Assembly (NCBI GenBank): GCA_029571985.1 | Contig: JAKQVC010000161.1 | Coordinates: 31,976 to 95,975 of the forward strand | Source: Bacteroidota bacterium | GTDB taxonomy: Bacteria > Bacteroidota > Bacteroidia > Chitinophagales > BACL12 | Length of the DNA: 64,000 nt | Direction of reading: 5' to 3' | Shown: piece by piece, positions 54,454-62,138 of the stretch | How the letters are laid out: the number at the start of each line of letters is the position of its first letter | How positions within the stretch are numbered: the first letter of the stretch is position 1 | Translations under genes and position numbers: made by a program | The notes under the pieces: generated by a model | Told to the model about the DNA's origin: nothing | The model's input: only the letters and a program-made list of their open reading frames with translations | The model's database searches: none

Positions 54454-55602
54454 TTAAAAAAGCTTAAGTATTTGTTGTGTATTCAGTTGATTAATAACTT
54501 GAACATTGGATTCACCAATTAAATGGTTTAAAGGTGAATCTATTAATATCCATGTTCCTTGAAGTCCAAATTCTGATAATCGATTGAAAGTAGTTTCGTT
54601 GATTAATCTGGCTTTGAATGAAGTTTTTGACAAACTACTTGTTGTGCGTGTTCCTATTGTTTTCTTATTTATTATTGGTGGTGATTCAAATAGCCGCTGA
54701 TTAAATTGAATTGATTCATAACCATCATTAAAAAGACAATCATTGGAAATAAGATGCTTTTTTACTGAATCGATTTTACTGTCTGGGATTACAAAAGTTA
54801 ATGGCTTAACGTCATGAGTTGCTTTCGCATAATGTTTTTCTATGATTTGAAGTGTGAGGGAACCCAGTGAGCAAGAATCATCAATTATTATATCTCCATA
54901 TTTAAAAATTGTATTCTGATTTTTAATTGGCTTGCGAAACCGAGATTTAAGCAATTTTAAGTAAGCTTGTTGACCTAAATAATCTAAAAATGCGGGCATA
55001 AAAACTATCCTTCTGCCATTGTTTAAATGTTTTAAAAGCTCCTCTTTAGTTACTTGTCTTAAACTAGTATTTTCAGGAGCATTATTGACTACCTTTTTTC
55101 GCAGATAATCTACAAGAATTGAATAGTAATATTGAGCATCATCGTTTGAATTACAGAAAGGTAATCGTTGTAAATTCTGCAATACAGATTCATATTGACT
55201 TTGAAATTCGGGAGAAAAACAGAGTTTAAAATTTCTTAAGAAATTATTTTTAATATTATCTGAATAATTATCTTTTTGAGAACCTAAGATTTTATTTAGA
55301 AAATCTAAATCAACGTTTTCAGTATGCCCATTATTATCAGCAAAGTAACAGTATAAGATATATTCCTTACTTGGGTTGGTGTTGTATTCTTCAATTAATT
55401 GAACAACTGGCTTTCTAATTAAAGAAGGAGTTAGTTTAGAGGCTTCTTTATACTTTACTTGTATAACGAATGCATCAGAATCAATGTCTTGAATTTGTTC
55501 AAGTCTAATAACAGCATCTTCGCTATTTGCCGTAAGCACTTCAAGTAGAGTCTTGTCGATTTGATACTCAAATCCTTTTATAGCATAATATCCTCCGTCC
55601 AT
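54454..55602 (-). CDS. DUF4297/Cap4-like putative nuclease of HerA defence pair
   Basis: A 382-residue protein. N-terminal motifs resemble PD-(D/E)xK-type nucleases of the DUF4297/Cap4 kind: KGFEYQIDKTLLEVL, a Glu/Asp region (RLEQIQDIDSD) and QVKYKEAS (about residues 48-55). The C-terminal half has no motif I can name. It sits 1 base upstream of the HerA barrel frame. HerA plus DUF4297 is a reported antiphage system; here the assignment rests on motif pattern and neighbour, so it is inferred. The cassette begins 41 bases before the start codon at a GTTGTATGCC core. Confidence 0.7.
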   Translation of the reverse strand: MDGGYYAIKGFEYQIDKTLLEVLTANSEDAVIRLEQIQDIDSDAFVIQVKYKEASKLTPSLIRKPVVQLIEEYNTNPSKEYILYCYFADNNGHTENVDLDFLNKILGSQKDNYSDNIKNNFLRNFKLCFSPEFQSQYESVLQNLQRLPFCNSNDDAQYYYSILVDYLRKKVVNNAPENTSLRQVTKEELLKHLNNGRRIVFMPAFLDYLGQQAYLKLLKSRFRKPIKNQNTIFKYGDIIIDDSCSLGSLTLQIIEKHYAKATHDVKPLTFVIPDSKIDSVKKHLISNDCLFNDGYESIQFNQRLFESPPIINKKTIGTRTTSSLSKTSFKARLINETTFNRLSEFGLQGTWILIDSPLNHLIGESNVQVINQLNTQQILKLF

Positions 55603-55635
55603 TTTTTTACTCGGTTTTCGTTAGTTTATAAATGG

Positions 55636-55769
55636 CATACAACGGTTTCGGGCTTTGCGTTGGTGGGCTTTTGAAACCGAAAACTGTCTGCTCGCACCAA
55701 AGTTTATTAATTGCTCAAATGTTTCTATTCGCTCTGTCCGCCCACTAACGCAAAACCCATGTTAGCTGC
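55636..55769 (-). other. attC-like palindrome (site B)
   Basis: About 134 bp inverted repeat behind the TIR gene stop. Left arm CAACGGTTTCGGGCTTTGCG plus TTGGTGGGC and right arm GCCCACTAACGCAAAACCC are complementary with one or two differences. Right outer core GTTAGCTGC (55761-55769) is complementary to the GCAGCTAAC-type core at the start of the TIR cassette. The architecture (two arms of paired boxes around a long variable loop) matches integron attC sites of the long kind. Confidence 0.65.
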
Positions 55770-55781
55770 TGCCTTTTTTGT

Positions 55782-56678
55782 CTAAACGTTATAACCCCAA
55801 TGTTCAAGTTGCTTCTTGAGATCATAAAAGGATTCCTTTACTGCTTTGGAGTATTCTAAATATAATACTCCAGAAATGTCAGAGGGAATTTCAACAGCCC
55901 CTTTTTTCAAGATAATAATTCGTCTATTTTCCTGGTCTTGAAATTTGCCAAGAAAATAGCCTAACTCGAAAATTACATTTTGTCTTGCTCTCTTATTGCC
56001 TTCTGCGTCATCGTCTGGAGTAAATAGTACAATGGCTGCAGAACACTCGCTTGCAAGTCTTTCAAATTTAGAAATAATTGTGTCGATTGAGTTATTTGGT
56101 TTGTCCTGCAATACTATTGGCTCAAGTTTAAAATCATCTTTTAAAATATTGCATAGCTCGAGTCTCGACTTATCGTCTCTACCATGTACGACAAATATTT
56201 TCTTATTATTAATTGTAATGTTTGGTTGGTCTTTTCCTAGTTTGATTTTTACGTCCTCTAATTTTGTCGGTTTATTTTCCTGAACCTTTCGAAAATCTTT
56301 TGTGAAGGATAAAACATTTTCTTTTGTTAAGCCAATTTGTTTAAGATTATGTATTACACCCGTGTAGTCGAGTTTTGTTTGATGCCATTTTGCAAAATTG
56401 ATTAAGATAGCGGTAATAAATTCGTCAAATGTATCATAGTCTTGGTCATACCAAGCGCTCATTAAAAGTAAAAAGGCTTCCTCTTCATCTTCGGTATTGT
56501 GATAACCAAGAATAACAACATTACTTCGTCTATTAACTTCTCTTTTACAATCATTCCATATGTCGTCAATGTTGTTTTCAATTGTAAACAATTCAAATTC
56601 TTTGGTATGAAGATACTCCCCGATTTTAAGTCTTTTCAGGTTTGCATATAGAGGTTTTAATTTAGGTTCTATGTCCAT
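55782..56678 (-). CDS. TIR-like (PF10137/CAP12-type) NADase-like protein
   Basis: A 298-residue soluble protein. Its C-terminal half (about 158-298) is a TIR-like domain: KKIFVVHGRDDKSRLELCNIL, ERLASECSAAIVLFTPDD, RARQNVIFELGYFLGKF with the likely catalytic Glu238, then RIIILKKGAVEIPSDISGVLYLEY. This family includes NAD-consuming effectors of anti-phage defence. The N-terminal half (1-150) is helical and not recognised; it could be the sensor. The gene is alone between two attC-like sites, so it is a single-gene cassette. Confidence 0.82.
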   Translation of the reverse strand: MDIEPKLKPLYANLKRLKIGEYLHTKEFELFTIENNIDDIWNDCKREVNRRSNVVILGYHNTEDEEEAFLLLMSAWYDQDYDTFDEFITAILINFAKWHQTKLDYTGVIHNLKQIGLTKENVLSFTKDFRKVQENKPTKLEDVKIKLGKDQPNITINNKKIFVVHGRDDKSRLELCNILKDDFKLEPIVLQDKPNNSIDTIISKFERLASECSAAIVLFTPDDDAEGNKRARQNVIFELGYFLGKFQDQENRRIIILKKGAVEIPSDISGVLYLEYSKAVKESFYDLKKQLEHWGYNV

Positions 56679-56718
56679 GTCTAATATTTTATTCTTTTAT
56701 TTCGTCAAGGTTGCAGCT

Positions 56719-57144
56719 AACTCGTTTATAGCCGCTATATAATAGCGCTTATCCCCATGAAATTAGCTGTATAGCCGCTACATATGTTAAAAATGTTTCG
56801 GATTATTTTGTGATTGCGTTGGATGTGTTTCATTGGGTTTTTTAGCTAGTTTGGTTGTAACAAATATACCAAAGTGTTCGTGTTTCCCATTCACGGAAAA
56901 CCGTTAATCAAAGCATGTCACAAAATGATATACATCTTTATTCGAAAATAATGAATTGGTGGCACTTCCGGCTTATGGGATAAGGATTTAAGTAAGGTTA
57001 ACCATGTTACATTTGGGAATTTATGTGTGATTTTTTTTACTTAGCTGAGATAAGTGCTGGCAGTAGTGGGATGCTGGGCGGTGGATTGCGGGGGATTTGG
57101 GAGGTATTTGTTGTGGCTCCATGAATTCAAGATTGGTCGCATAA
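56719..57144 (-). repeat. Gene-less repeated cassette-like block, copy 1
   Basis: About 425 bases that match copy 2 (58451-58872) and partly copy 3 (60731-60993) along their length. Shared phrases: GCGCTTATCCC, TAGCCGCTAC followed by ATGTTAAAAATG, CATTCACGGAAAACCG, CAAAGCATGTCACAAAATG and GGGATTTGGGA. The right edge in this copy is at a GCATAAC core, the left edge exactly at a TAAC core where the TIR cassette begins. A small inverted pair of TAGCCGCTATA and TAGCGGCTATA at 56725-56785 may be the block's own attC. No coding capacity. Confidence 0.65.
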
Positions 57145-57303
57145 CGTTTTCGGGCTTTGCGTTCGGGCGGATTTCGGAGCATCAGCCGCGGCTGATCAAC
57201 CTGCACTGAACTTGAATAGAGGCTCATAGCTCCAAGTTTGCACAGCCTGTCCCATGAGGCACGAAATGCGATCACCCCGCCTGACGCAAATCCCGTGTTA
57301 TGC
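57139..57303 (-). other. attC-like palindrome (site C)
   Basis: About 165 bp. Outer cores GCATAAC (57139-57145) and GTTATGC (57297-57303) are perfectly complementary. Inner boxes CGGGCTTTGCGTTCGGGCGG and CCCCGCCTGACGCAAATCCCG pair well. The right core overlaps the stop codon of the methyltransferase gene. This is the most canonical site of the array. Confidence 0.7.
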
Positions 57304-58425
57304 GTTGTTTTTCTTTTTTCGTTTGATTCGAGCATATTTTTCAAAAATGTGAAACTCCCATTTATATTCATAATTATATTCTTCACTTGATGATGCTACA
57401 AATAGGTCTCTCACGTTTTCGGGCATATTATCAAGTGCATTATGTTCCTTAAATCTATCTAAGACAACTTTGTTAAATCGCTTAATTCTTATACCAAACC
57501 TGTCCCGTAAATCAAGGGCTAGTTTATTTTTTGTGATTTTAACATAATTAGCTTTTGCGTAGAACTTGTAGTTACCGTATACATTAGCAAGAAGTATTTC
57601 CTTTGCTTTCTTATATATCTCTGGATAGTTTTTATCCTTACTTGCTACGCCTGAACCACCTGAAATAATAAGCTTACCATTGTTTCTCATGAATCTCATG
57701 CAGTTCTGAAGTTCGATAGATTGATTTTCAATCTGGGATACTTGAGTAAAGAAGTTACTACAAACAACAACATTAAATCTGTGCTTTATCTTTCTCGTCC
57801 TAGTAACAAAGTCACCATCATAGTCTATGTCCGTGTAGTGGTAGCTTGGATTAAATTCGATACCATCAAAATCATGGAATGAACCATGATGATATGGGAC
57901 TTTCCAGCAATCTTCCTCTCCTAATCCATGGTTAACTACCTCTGTGCAATGATGTAGCCAATTTCGAAAGCCATAGCTTCTTTCAACATAGTCGGGAAGA
58001 AAATTAATTCCTTGCAAGTAATTGGTGCTGTTTAATTTGCCAAATACCTTTAGCGAATTATATGTATCAGAAAGGGCAAATATTGATGGTCCAGGGCCAG
58101 TTCCAATGTCTAAAGTATTTATTTGCTTAGCACCGAGGGGCAATACTTGTTTGTCAACCAGTTTGCCAAATGTTAATTGAAACCTCCTGAATCTTGGAAG
58201 AAAGTGCAGTATTCCATAAGCAGTTGCAGTTGAGTCTTCTTGATAATCAATTTCGTCACAAGATCGTAGGACACTATCGAACTTCGATGCCACGTCACAT
58301 GTAAATTCGGAATCTGTCAACCTGTAGTTTAAAATGAAATTTTCAAGTCTAGACGCTAACAAGTCGAATCTCTTGTAATAAAAGTCTTCTTTTTCAATCC
58401 ATTCTCTATATGCTTTTACATTCAT
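57298..58425 (-). CDS. Predicted SAM-dependent methyltransferase
   Basis: A 375-residue protein with a Rossmann-type SAM motif DIGTGPG (about 106-112), followed by an acidic segment, and FNVVVCSNFFTQVSQIENQ and RFMRNNGKLIISGGSG as later motifs. The N-terminal 100 residues (helical, LASRLENFILNYRLTDSEF) and C-terminal 60 are not assigned. The target is unknown. It is a single-gene cassette; the stop overlaps the palindrome behind it. Its surroundings contain no partner gene. Confidence 0.7.
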   Translation of the reverse strand: MNVKAYREWIEKEDFYYKRFDLLASRLENFILNYRLTDSEFTCDVASKFDSVLRSCDEIDYQEDSTATAYGILHFLPRFRRFQLTFGKLVDKQVLPLGAKQINTLDIGTGPGPSIFALSDTYNSLKVFGKLNSTNYLQGINFLPDYVERSYGFRNWLHHCTEVVNHGLGEEDCWKVPYHHGSFHDFDGIEFNPSYHYTDIDYDGDFVTRTRKIKHRFNVVVCSNFFTQVSQIENQSIELQNCMRFMRNNGKLIISGGSGVASKDKNYPEIYKKAKEILLANVYGNYKFYAKANYVKITKNKLALDLRDRFGIRIKRFNKVVLDRFKEHNALDNMPENVRDLFVASSSEEYNYEYKWEFHIFEKYARIKRKKKNNA

Positions 58426-58450
58426 TTGCTGGTCTTCTTAAATAATGCAT

Positions 58451-58872
58451 AACTTGTTTATATCCGCTATACAATAGCGCTTATCCCTATGAAATTACCT
58501 CTATAGCCGCTACAAATGTTAAAAATGTTTCGGTTTATTTTGGAATTGAGTGGGATGTGTTTCATCGGTTTGTTACTTGGTTTGGATGTAACAAATATAC
58601 CAAAGTGTTCGTGCTTCCCATTCACAGAAAAGCGTTAATCAAAGCATGTCACAAAATGGTATGCATCTTGAATCGAAGATGATTAATGGGCAGCGCTTCC
58701 GGCTTATGGAGTAGGGGTTTAAGTGGGGTTAACCATGTCACATTTGGAAATTTATGTGTGACTTTTTTTACTTGGCAGACCGTATGCGCAGGTATTAGTG
58801 GGATGATGGAGAGGTGATTGCCAGGGATTTGGGATGTGTTTGTTGCCACTCCATGTATTCAAGATTTGTCGC
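58451..58872 (-). repeat. Gene-less repeated cassette-like block, copy 2
   Basis: About 422 bases similar to copy 1 from the TAAC core at the start of the methyltransferase cassette (58451) to near 58872. Here the far end does not show a clean GCATAAC core (GATTTGTCGCCTGGATG instead), so that junction was altered. No coding capacity. The inverted pair at 58451-58522 (TATCCGCTATA with TAGCCGCTAC) repeats that of copy 1. Confidence 0.65.
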
Positions 58873-59098
58873 CTGGATGATCATGGATTTCGCGCTGAGC
58901 GGTTTTCCAAATGGAATTTTTACTGATAAGACCTCCGGTTTTCATTTTTCTTCCTTGTTTTCGCCTAACTGTTGGGTTTGTACTTGCGTTTGAGGGCTTC
59001 TTTTATGTCGGTCTGTAGTTTGGCGTTGGTAATTTTTTTGTTTTAGGGATGGGCGTAGAGGGTGCCGCTTGCTTTGTTTTTGTCTGTTCGAGGATTTT
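58873..59098. other. Intergenic remnant within the array
   Basis: About 225 bases between repeat copy 2 and site F. They contain a CGCCTAACTG core-like phrase (about 58963) and no convincing frame. This may be the remains of another cassette. Confidence 0.35.
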
Positions 59099-59232
59099 GG
59101 TTCACGTTTTGGCGCTTGGCGCAGTGGCGTATTTCGGAGCTCATTACTGCCAAAACACCACGAAAGTTGATTCGAGGTAGAATTTTAAATTAACCATATC
59201 GCCCACCATTAAGCCAAACGCCAGTTGTATAC
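59099..59232 (-). other. attC-like palindrome (site F)
   Basis: About 134 bp behind the membrane-protein gene. Left boxes GTTTTGGCGCTTGGCGCAGTGGCG and right boxes CGCCCACCATTAAGCCAAACGCC are related as inverted arms. Right outer core GTTGTATAC (59224-59232) agrees in seven of nine positions with GTTGCATGC, the core at the start of the same cassette (60619-60611, minus strand). The left core is degenerate (GGTTCACG). Confidence 0.55.
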
Positions 59233-59266
59233 AGCAGTTAATCTTTTATTTGCCAATTTTAAAGAG

Positions 59267-60595
59267 TTAGTCAAGTGGAGGTAAGCTTTCATCACATCTC
59301 TGGGCATTAGAATGAGCAAGAACTTCTCCGACAGACGTGATTTGAAAACTAGTATTAATATTATCCCACCATTCTTTCAAGATTTTCAAGTTTGGTCGCT
59401 TGTCCCACTCTTCATTAAATTTTTTAATATTATTGTTTTTAACACGACTATCATTCACATAAAGATCATATATTGAATTAATGGCAGTTTTTTGATCTTC
59501 AGAAATATGAAATGGTATTGAAATAAGATCACTGCCAAGGCTTATTTGTTGCTGTACATTTAGTGAACTAATTTGTTTTCTATTCGGAACACATAATCTT
59601 AGAAAATCCTTGTTTAATGTATGTTCCATTAATACATTTGGAGGCAAATTAGTGGCTTTAATTATTTCAATCGCTTTGTTAAAATTCTCAGATTCTTTCT
59701 CAATTCCAACATCAATGTAGCCTTCTAATCGTTCGGCATAATATTTTGTTAATTCTTTTAGACTTCCAAAAGAACTCAGACGAACGGCATCCAATATATC
59801 CAAATGATCAAGCCAGCCATTGCCAGCAGGAAGAGTGCCATAAAATAATTTCCCGAATAGATTATTTAAAACATCTAATCCTTCATTAACATCTCCACTT
59901 ATTGGTAAAAACACTGAAACTGCGTGCGACACAGTTAAGCCTAATAATGCATCATCAGAAATTTTATCAACTATCTCAACTGCACGACTAATTCCAGCTC
60001 TAATATATCGATTTTCACCTTTCCGAAATCTATGAATTAGTAATTCAGACAATAAGTCATAATCTGCGGGTCTTTCTGTTGCTGCAGCCGTTTTTTGTGC
60101 TTCAACTAATAATAATTGGAAGCTAGGATCGGTAAAAGCTTCTAAAGCTCCATTTACTTTTTCCATTTTTGGCATAAGACTATTTTCAAATTCAATAATT
60201 CTAGAGTTGGCAATTGTCCATGCTTCTTGGGTATAGTCTTTCCTCAATTGCAAATTCATTTCTTGATAAATCTCTCTCGCTCTTTTTTCGTCAATTCCAA
60301 TATGAACAGTCATTTGGTCAGCTTGCATTAATTGTGATTTTTCACTTCCTTTTTGAATTTTTTTATTCTCAGTTATAGTTTGATTTCCTGCTGCTTGATA
60401 ATTATATGATTTTTTCCCTGACTTTTGGATTAATTTTATTTTGGTTTTTATTTCATCACTGGTAAATATTTGGGTGATAAGTGCCCCAAATAATCCAATA
60501 GATGTTACGGCAGGCTCCCAATGAGGAGTTGTAATCCACCAGAGTACTGCTCCAATTAGTGCAATGGAATTTAATATTGCGAGCACGAATCTCAT
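59267..60595 (-). CDS. LPO_1073/Vpar_1526-like membrane-anchored protein
   Basis: A 442-residue protein. Two hydrophobic helices sit at the N-terminus (LAILNSIALIGAVLWWITTP and SIGLFGALITQIF), then the motif DEIKTKIKLIQKSGKKSYNYQAAGNQ and a helical body with ADYDLLSELLIHRF, AGISRAVEIV and SDDALLGLTV. This layout recalls an uncharacterised family named LPO_1073/Vpar_1526, to which I would tentatively assign it. Its role is unknown. It is a single-gene cassette. Confidence 0.6.
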   Translation of the reverse strand: MRFVLAILNSIALIGAVLWWITTPHWEPAVTSIGLFGALITQIFTSDEIKTKIKLIQKSGKKSYNYQAAGNQTITENKKIQKGSEKSQLMQADQMTVHIGIDEKRAREIYQEMNLQLRKDYTQEAWTIANSRIIEFENSLMPKMEKVNGALEAFTDPSFQLLLVEAQKTAAATERPADYDLLSELLIHRFRKGENRYIRAGISRAVEIVDKISDDALLGLTVSHAVSVFLPISGDVNEGLDVLNNLFGKLFYGTLPAGNGWLDHLDILDAVRLSSFGSLKELTKYYAERLEGYIDVGIEKESENFNKAIEIIKATNLPPNVLMEHTLNKDFLRLCVPNRKQISSLNVQQQISLGSDLISIPFHISEDQKTAINSIYDLYVNDSRVKNNNIKKFNEEWDKRPNLKILKEWWDNINTSFQITSVGEVLAHSNAQRCDESLPPLD

Positions 60596-60730
60596 TTTTT
60601 TCTATTTATTGCATGCAACTAGTTTATATAAGTAACAAAATTTCGCCTTACATCTTTAATCTGTATGATTTGTTGAAATCATGTTTCGTATTGTATTAGC
60701 CTATAGTTTAAAATTAACTTATTTTGTCAA

Positions 60731-60993
60731 GTTTCCATTCACGGAAAACCGTTAATCAAAGCATGTCACAAAATGATATACATCTGGAATCGAAGATGAT
60801 TAATTGGCGGCACTTCCGGCTTGTGGGGTAAGGGTTTAAGTAGGGTTAACCATGTCACATTTGGGAAGTTGTGTGTGACTTTTTTTACTTGGCCGGAGAT
60901 AAGAGCAGGCAGTAGTTGGATGAAGGGCGGTTGATTGCGTGGGATTTGGGAGGTGTTTGTTGGCACTACATGGATTAAAGATTGGTAGCATAA
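60731..60993 (-). repeat. Gene-less repeated cassette-like block, copy 3 (truncated)
   Basis: About 263 bases matching the right-hand part of copies 1 and 2, from CCATTCACGGAAAACCG to the GCATAAC core at 60993. The left third of the block is replaced by unrelated A+T-rich sequence (60620-60730), which runs up to the GCATGCAAC core at the membrane-protein cassette start. Confidence 0.6.
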
Positions 60994-61120
60994 CGGTTCT
61001 CGGCTTTGCGAAGTGGCTGATTTTCAGCACAATTCTTCAATTGAAAAACTGAACTTGAACCTTGCAATAAACTGTCATAGAAGCACTTAGCCCGCCATTT
61101 TGCAAAACCGATGTTAGCAC
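60988..61120 (-). other. attC-like palindrome (site G)
   Basis: About 133 bp behind the gene that ends at 61248. Left arm GCATAACGGTTCTCGGCTTTGCG, right arm AGCCCGCCATTTTGCAAAACCG, outer core GTTAGCAC (61113-61120). It shares its loop phrases TTGAACCT and AAACTGTCATA with site A, so A and G are related. Confidence 0.65.
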
Positions 61121-61182
61121 TTCGCCCTTCTTTTCTGTCGATGTTGTTTGTTGTCATTTCGTGTCTGTCTTGGTTCGTTGGC

Positions 61183-61249
61183 AAAGCAAGCTCTTTTGCA
61201 ATTTTTGGTCTGTGCGTTTGCTTGTGCGAATTGCAAATGTGCTTGCTTT
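61183..61249 (-). terminator. Long hairpin at the end of the peptide-modification operon
   Basis: An imperfect 22-bp stem (61183-61204 with 61228-61249: AAAGCAAGC and TTTGCAATT arms) with a 23-base loop. It overlaps the stop codon of the kinase-like gene. There is no clear T run, so a true terminator is uncertain. Confidence 0.4.
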
Positions 61250-62138
61250 ATGATGGTTGAAGATAATTTTCAAACCCGTTTTTAATCATAATTTGCCGAA
61301 GAGCCTTACTATTTATTTTTTCTTTAAAGAAAAATGCGATTTGATTTACTATTTCAAGGGATTGAATTACTTCTCTTTTTTGTAGTTTTTTGTATGTTTT
61401 TTCATCAATATCGTTATCATATGGAGTAATTGGAGTCCGAGATAACTCAAAATCTAAAAGTTCTAATGATAAAGTATAATTTTGACTGTGTATTGCATTG
61501 TGCAAAACATGATTTTCATGCATTAATCTGATATTTCTTAAAAGAACTTCTGCTGACGTACAATGGATTTCAGAGTGAATATTTTCATGCAAATCTGCCC
61601 AGCGGTTAACATAGGATAAAATTACTTCTTTTGATAAAAATGGAATGTCCGAAATACGGTATGGGCAAATAACATTGTATTGTAAAATCGTTGGTTCAAT
61701 TTTCGATATGCAATTTAGAAGTCTAATTATTTGCTCTTTCAGTGTAAAAACAGCTTCCATATTATTTGTAAGAATTCCTAAACTTCTGATATATTCTCCG
61801 CTGTTATAATCTCTAAGTGCATCATCTTTTCTTAAATAACCCCAAGCATAATCTTCAAGTTCTTTTGTAGATACAAAACCGAATGGAAAATAAGTTAACC
61901 CATTTCCTTTAGTAATGGTAAACCTACCTAGTGTGGGAGTGAAATCAGTAACTATACTACGACCATGAAGCGGGCTTGGTTTAAAACAACTTATTTTTGT
62001 TTCTTTATTGACAACTATGTAAGGGTACAATTTACTTGATTTTGGATTATCAATGATTAAATCAATGTCCACCTCGATACAATTGATTTTTACTCCTTCA
62101 AATTCCGATATTCTCATATATTTCACTTGTTTTAGCAA
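61248..62138 (-). CDS. SelO/kinase-like protein, unknown function
   Basis: A 296-residue protein. The middle reads like a divergent kinase or SelO fold: TLGRFTITKGNGLTYFPFG (about 69-87, Lys77 possible nucleotide contact), DDALRDYNSGEYIRSLG (105-121), then LHNAIHSQNYT (212-222) and ELLDFELSRT (226-235) in place of the catalytic Asn and DFG. SelO proteins AMPylate targets; kinases phosphorylate. The match is remote. A later Met (62117) would reduce the 41-base overlap with the glycosyltransferase gene. Last gene of a tight operon. Confidence 0.5.
   Translation of the reverse strand: MLKQVKYMRISEFEGVKINCIEVDIDLIIDNPKSSKLYPYIVVNKETKISCFKPSPLHGRSIVTDFTPTLGRFTITKGNGLTYFPFGFVSTKELEDYAWGYLRKDDALRDYNSGEYIRSLGILTNNMEAVFTLKEQIIRLLNCISKIEPTILQYNVICPYRISDIPFLSKEVILSYVNRWADLHENIHSEIHCTSAEVLLRNIRLMHENHVLHNAIHSQNYTLSLELLDFELSRTPITPYDNDIDEKTYKKLQKREVIQSLEIVNQIAFFFKEKINSKALRQIMIKNGFENYLQPS

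Noticed and set aside
57021..57386. A 121-residue minus-strand frame across site C
   Set aside because: It crosses the palindrome and overlaps the methyltransferase 3' end; composition is that of non-coding repeat DNA.
52526..61120. Palindromes considered as CRISPR repeats
   Set aside because: They are 130-165 bp, differ from each other and are kilobases apart with genes between; no short regular repeat-spacer pattern.
52526..61120. Palindromes considered as MITE/IS ends
   Set aside because: No target-site duplications or transposase were seen, and the start/end core matching within each cassette fits attC better.
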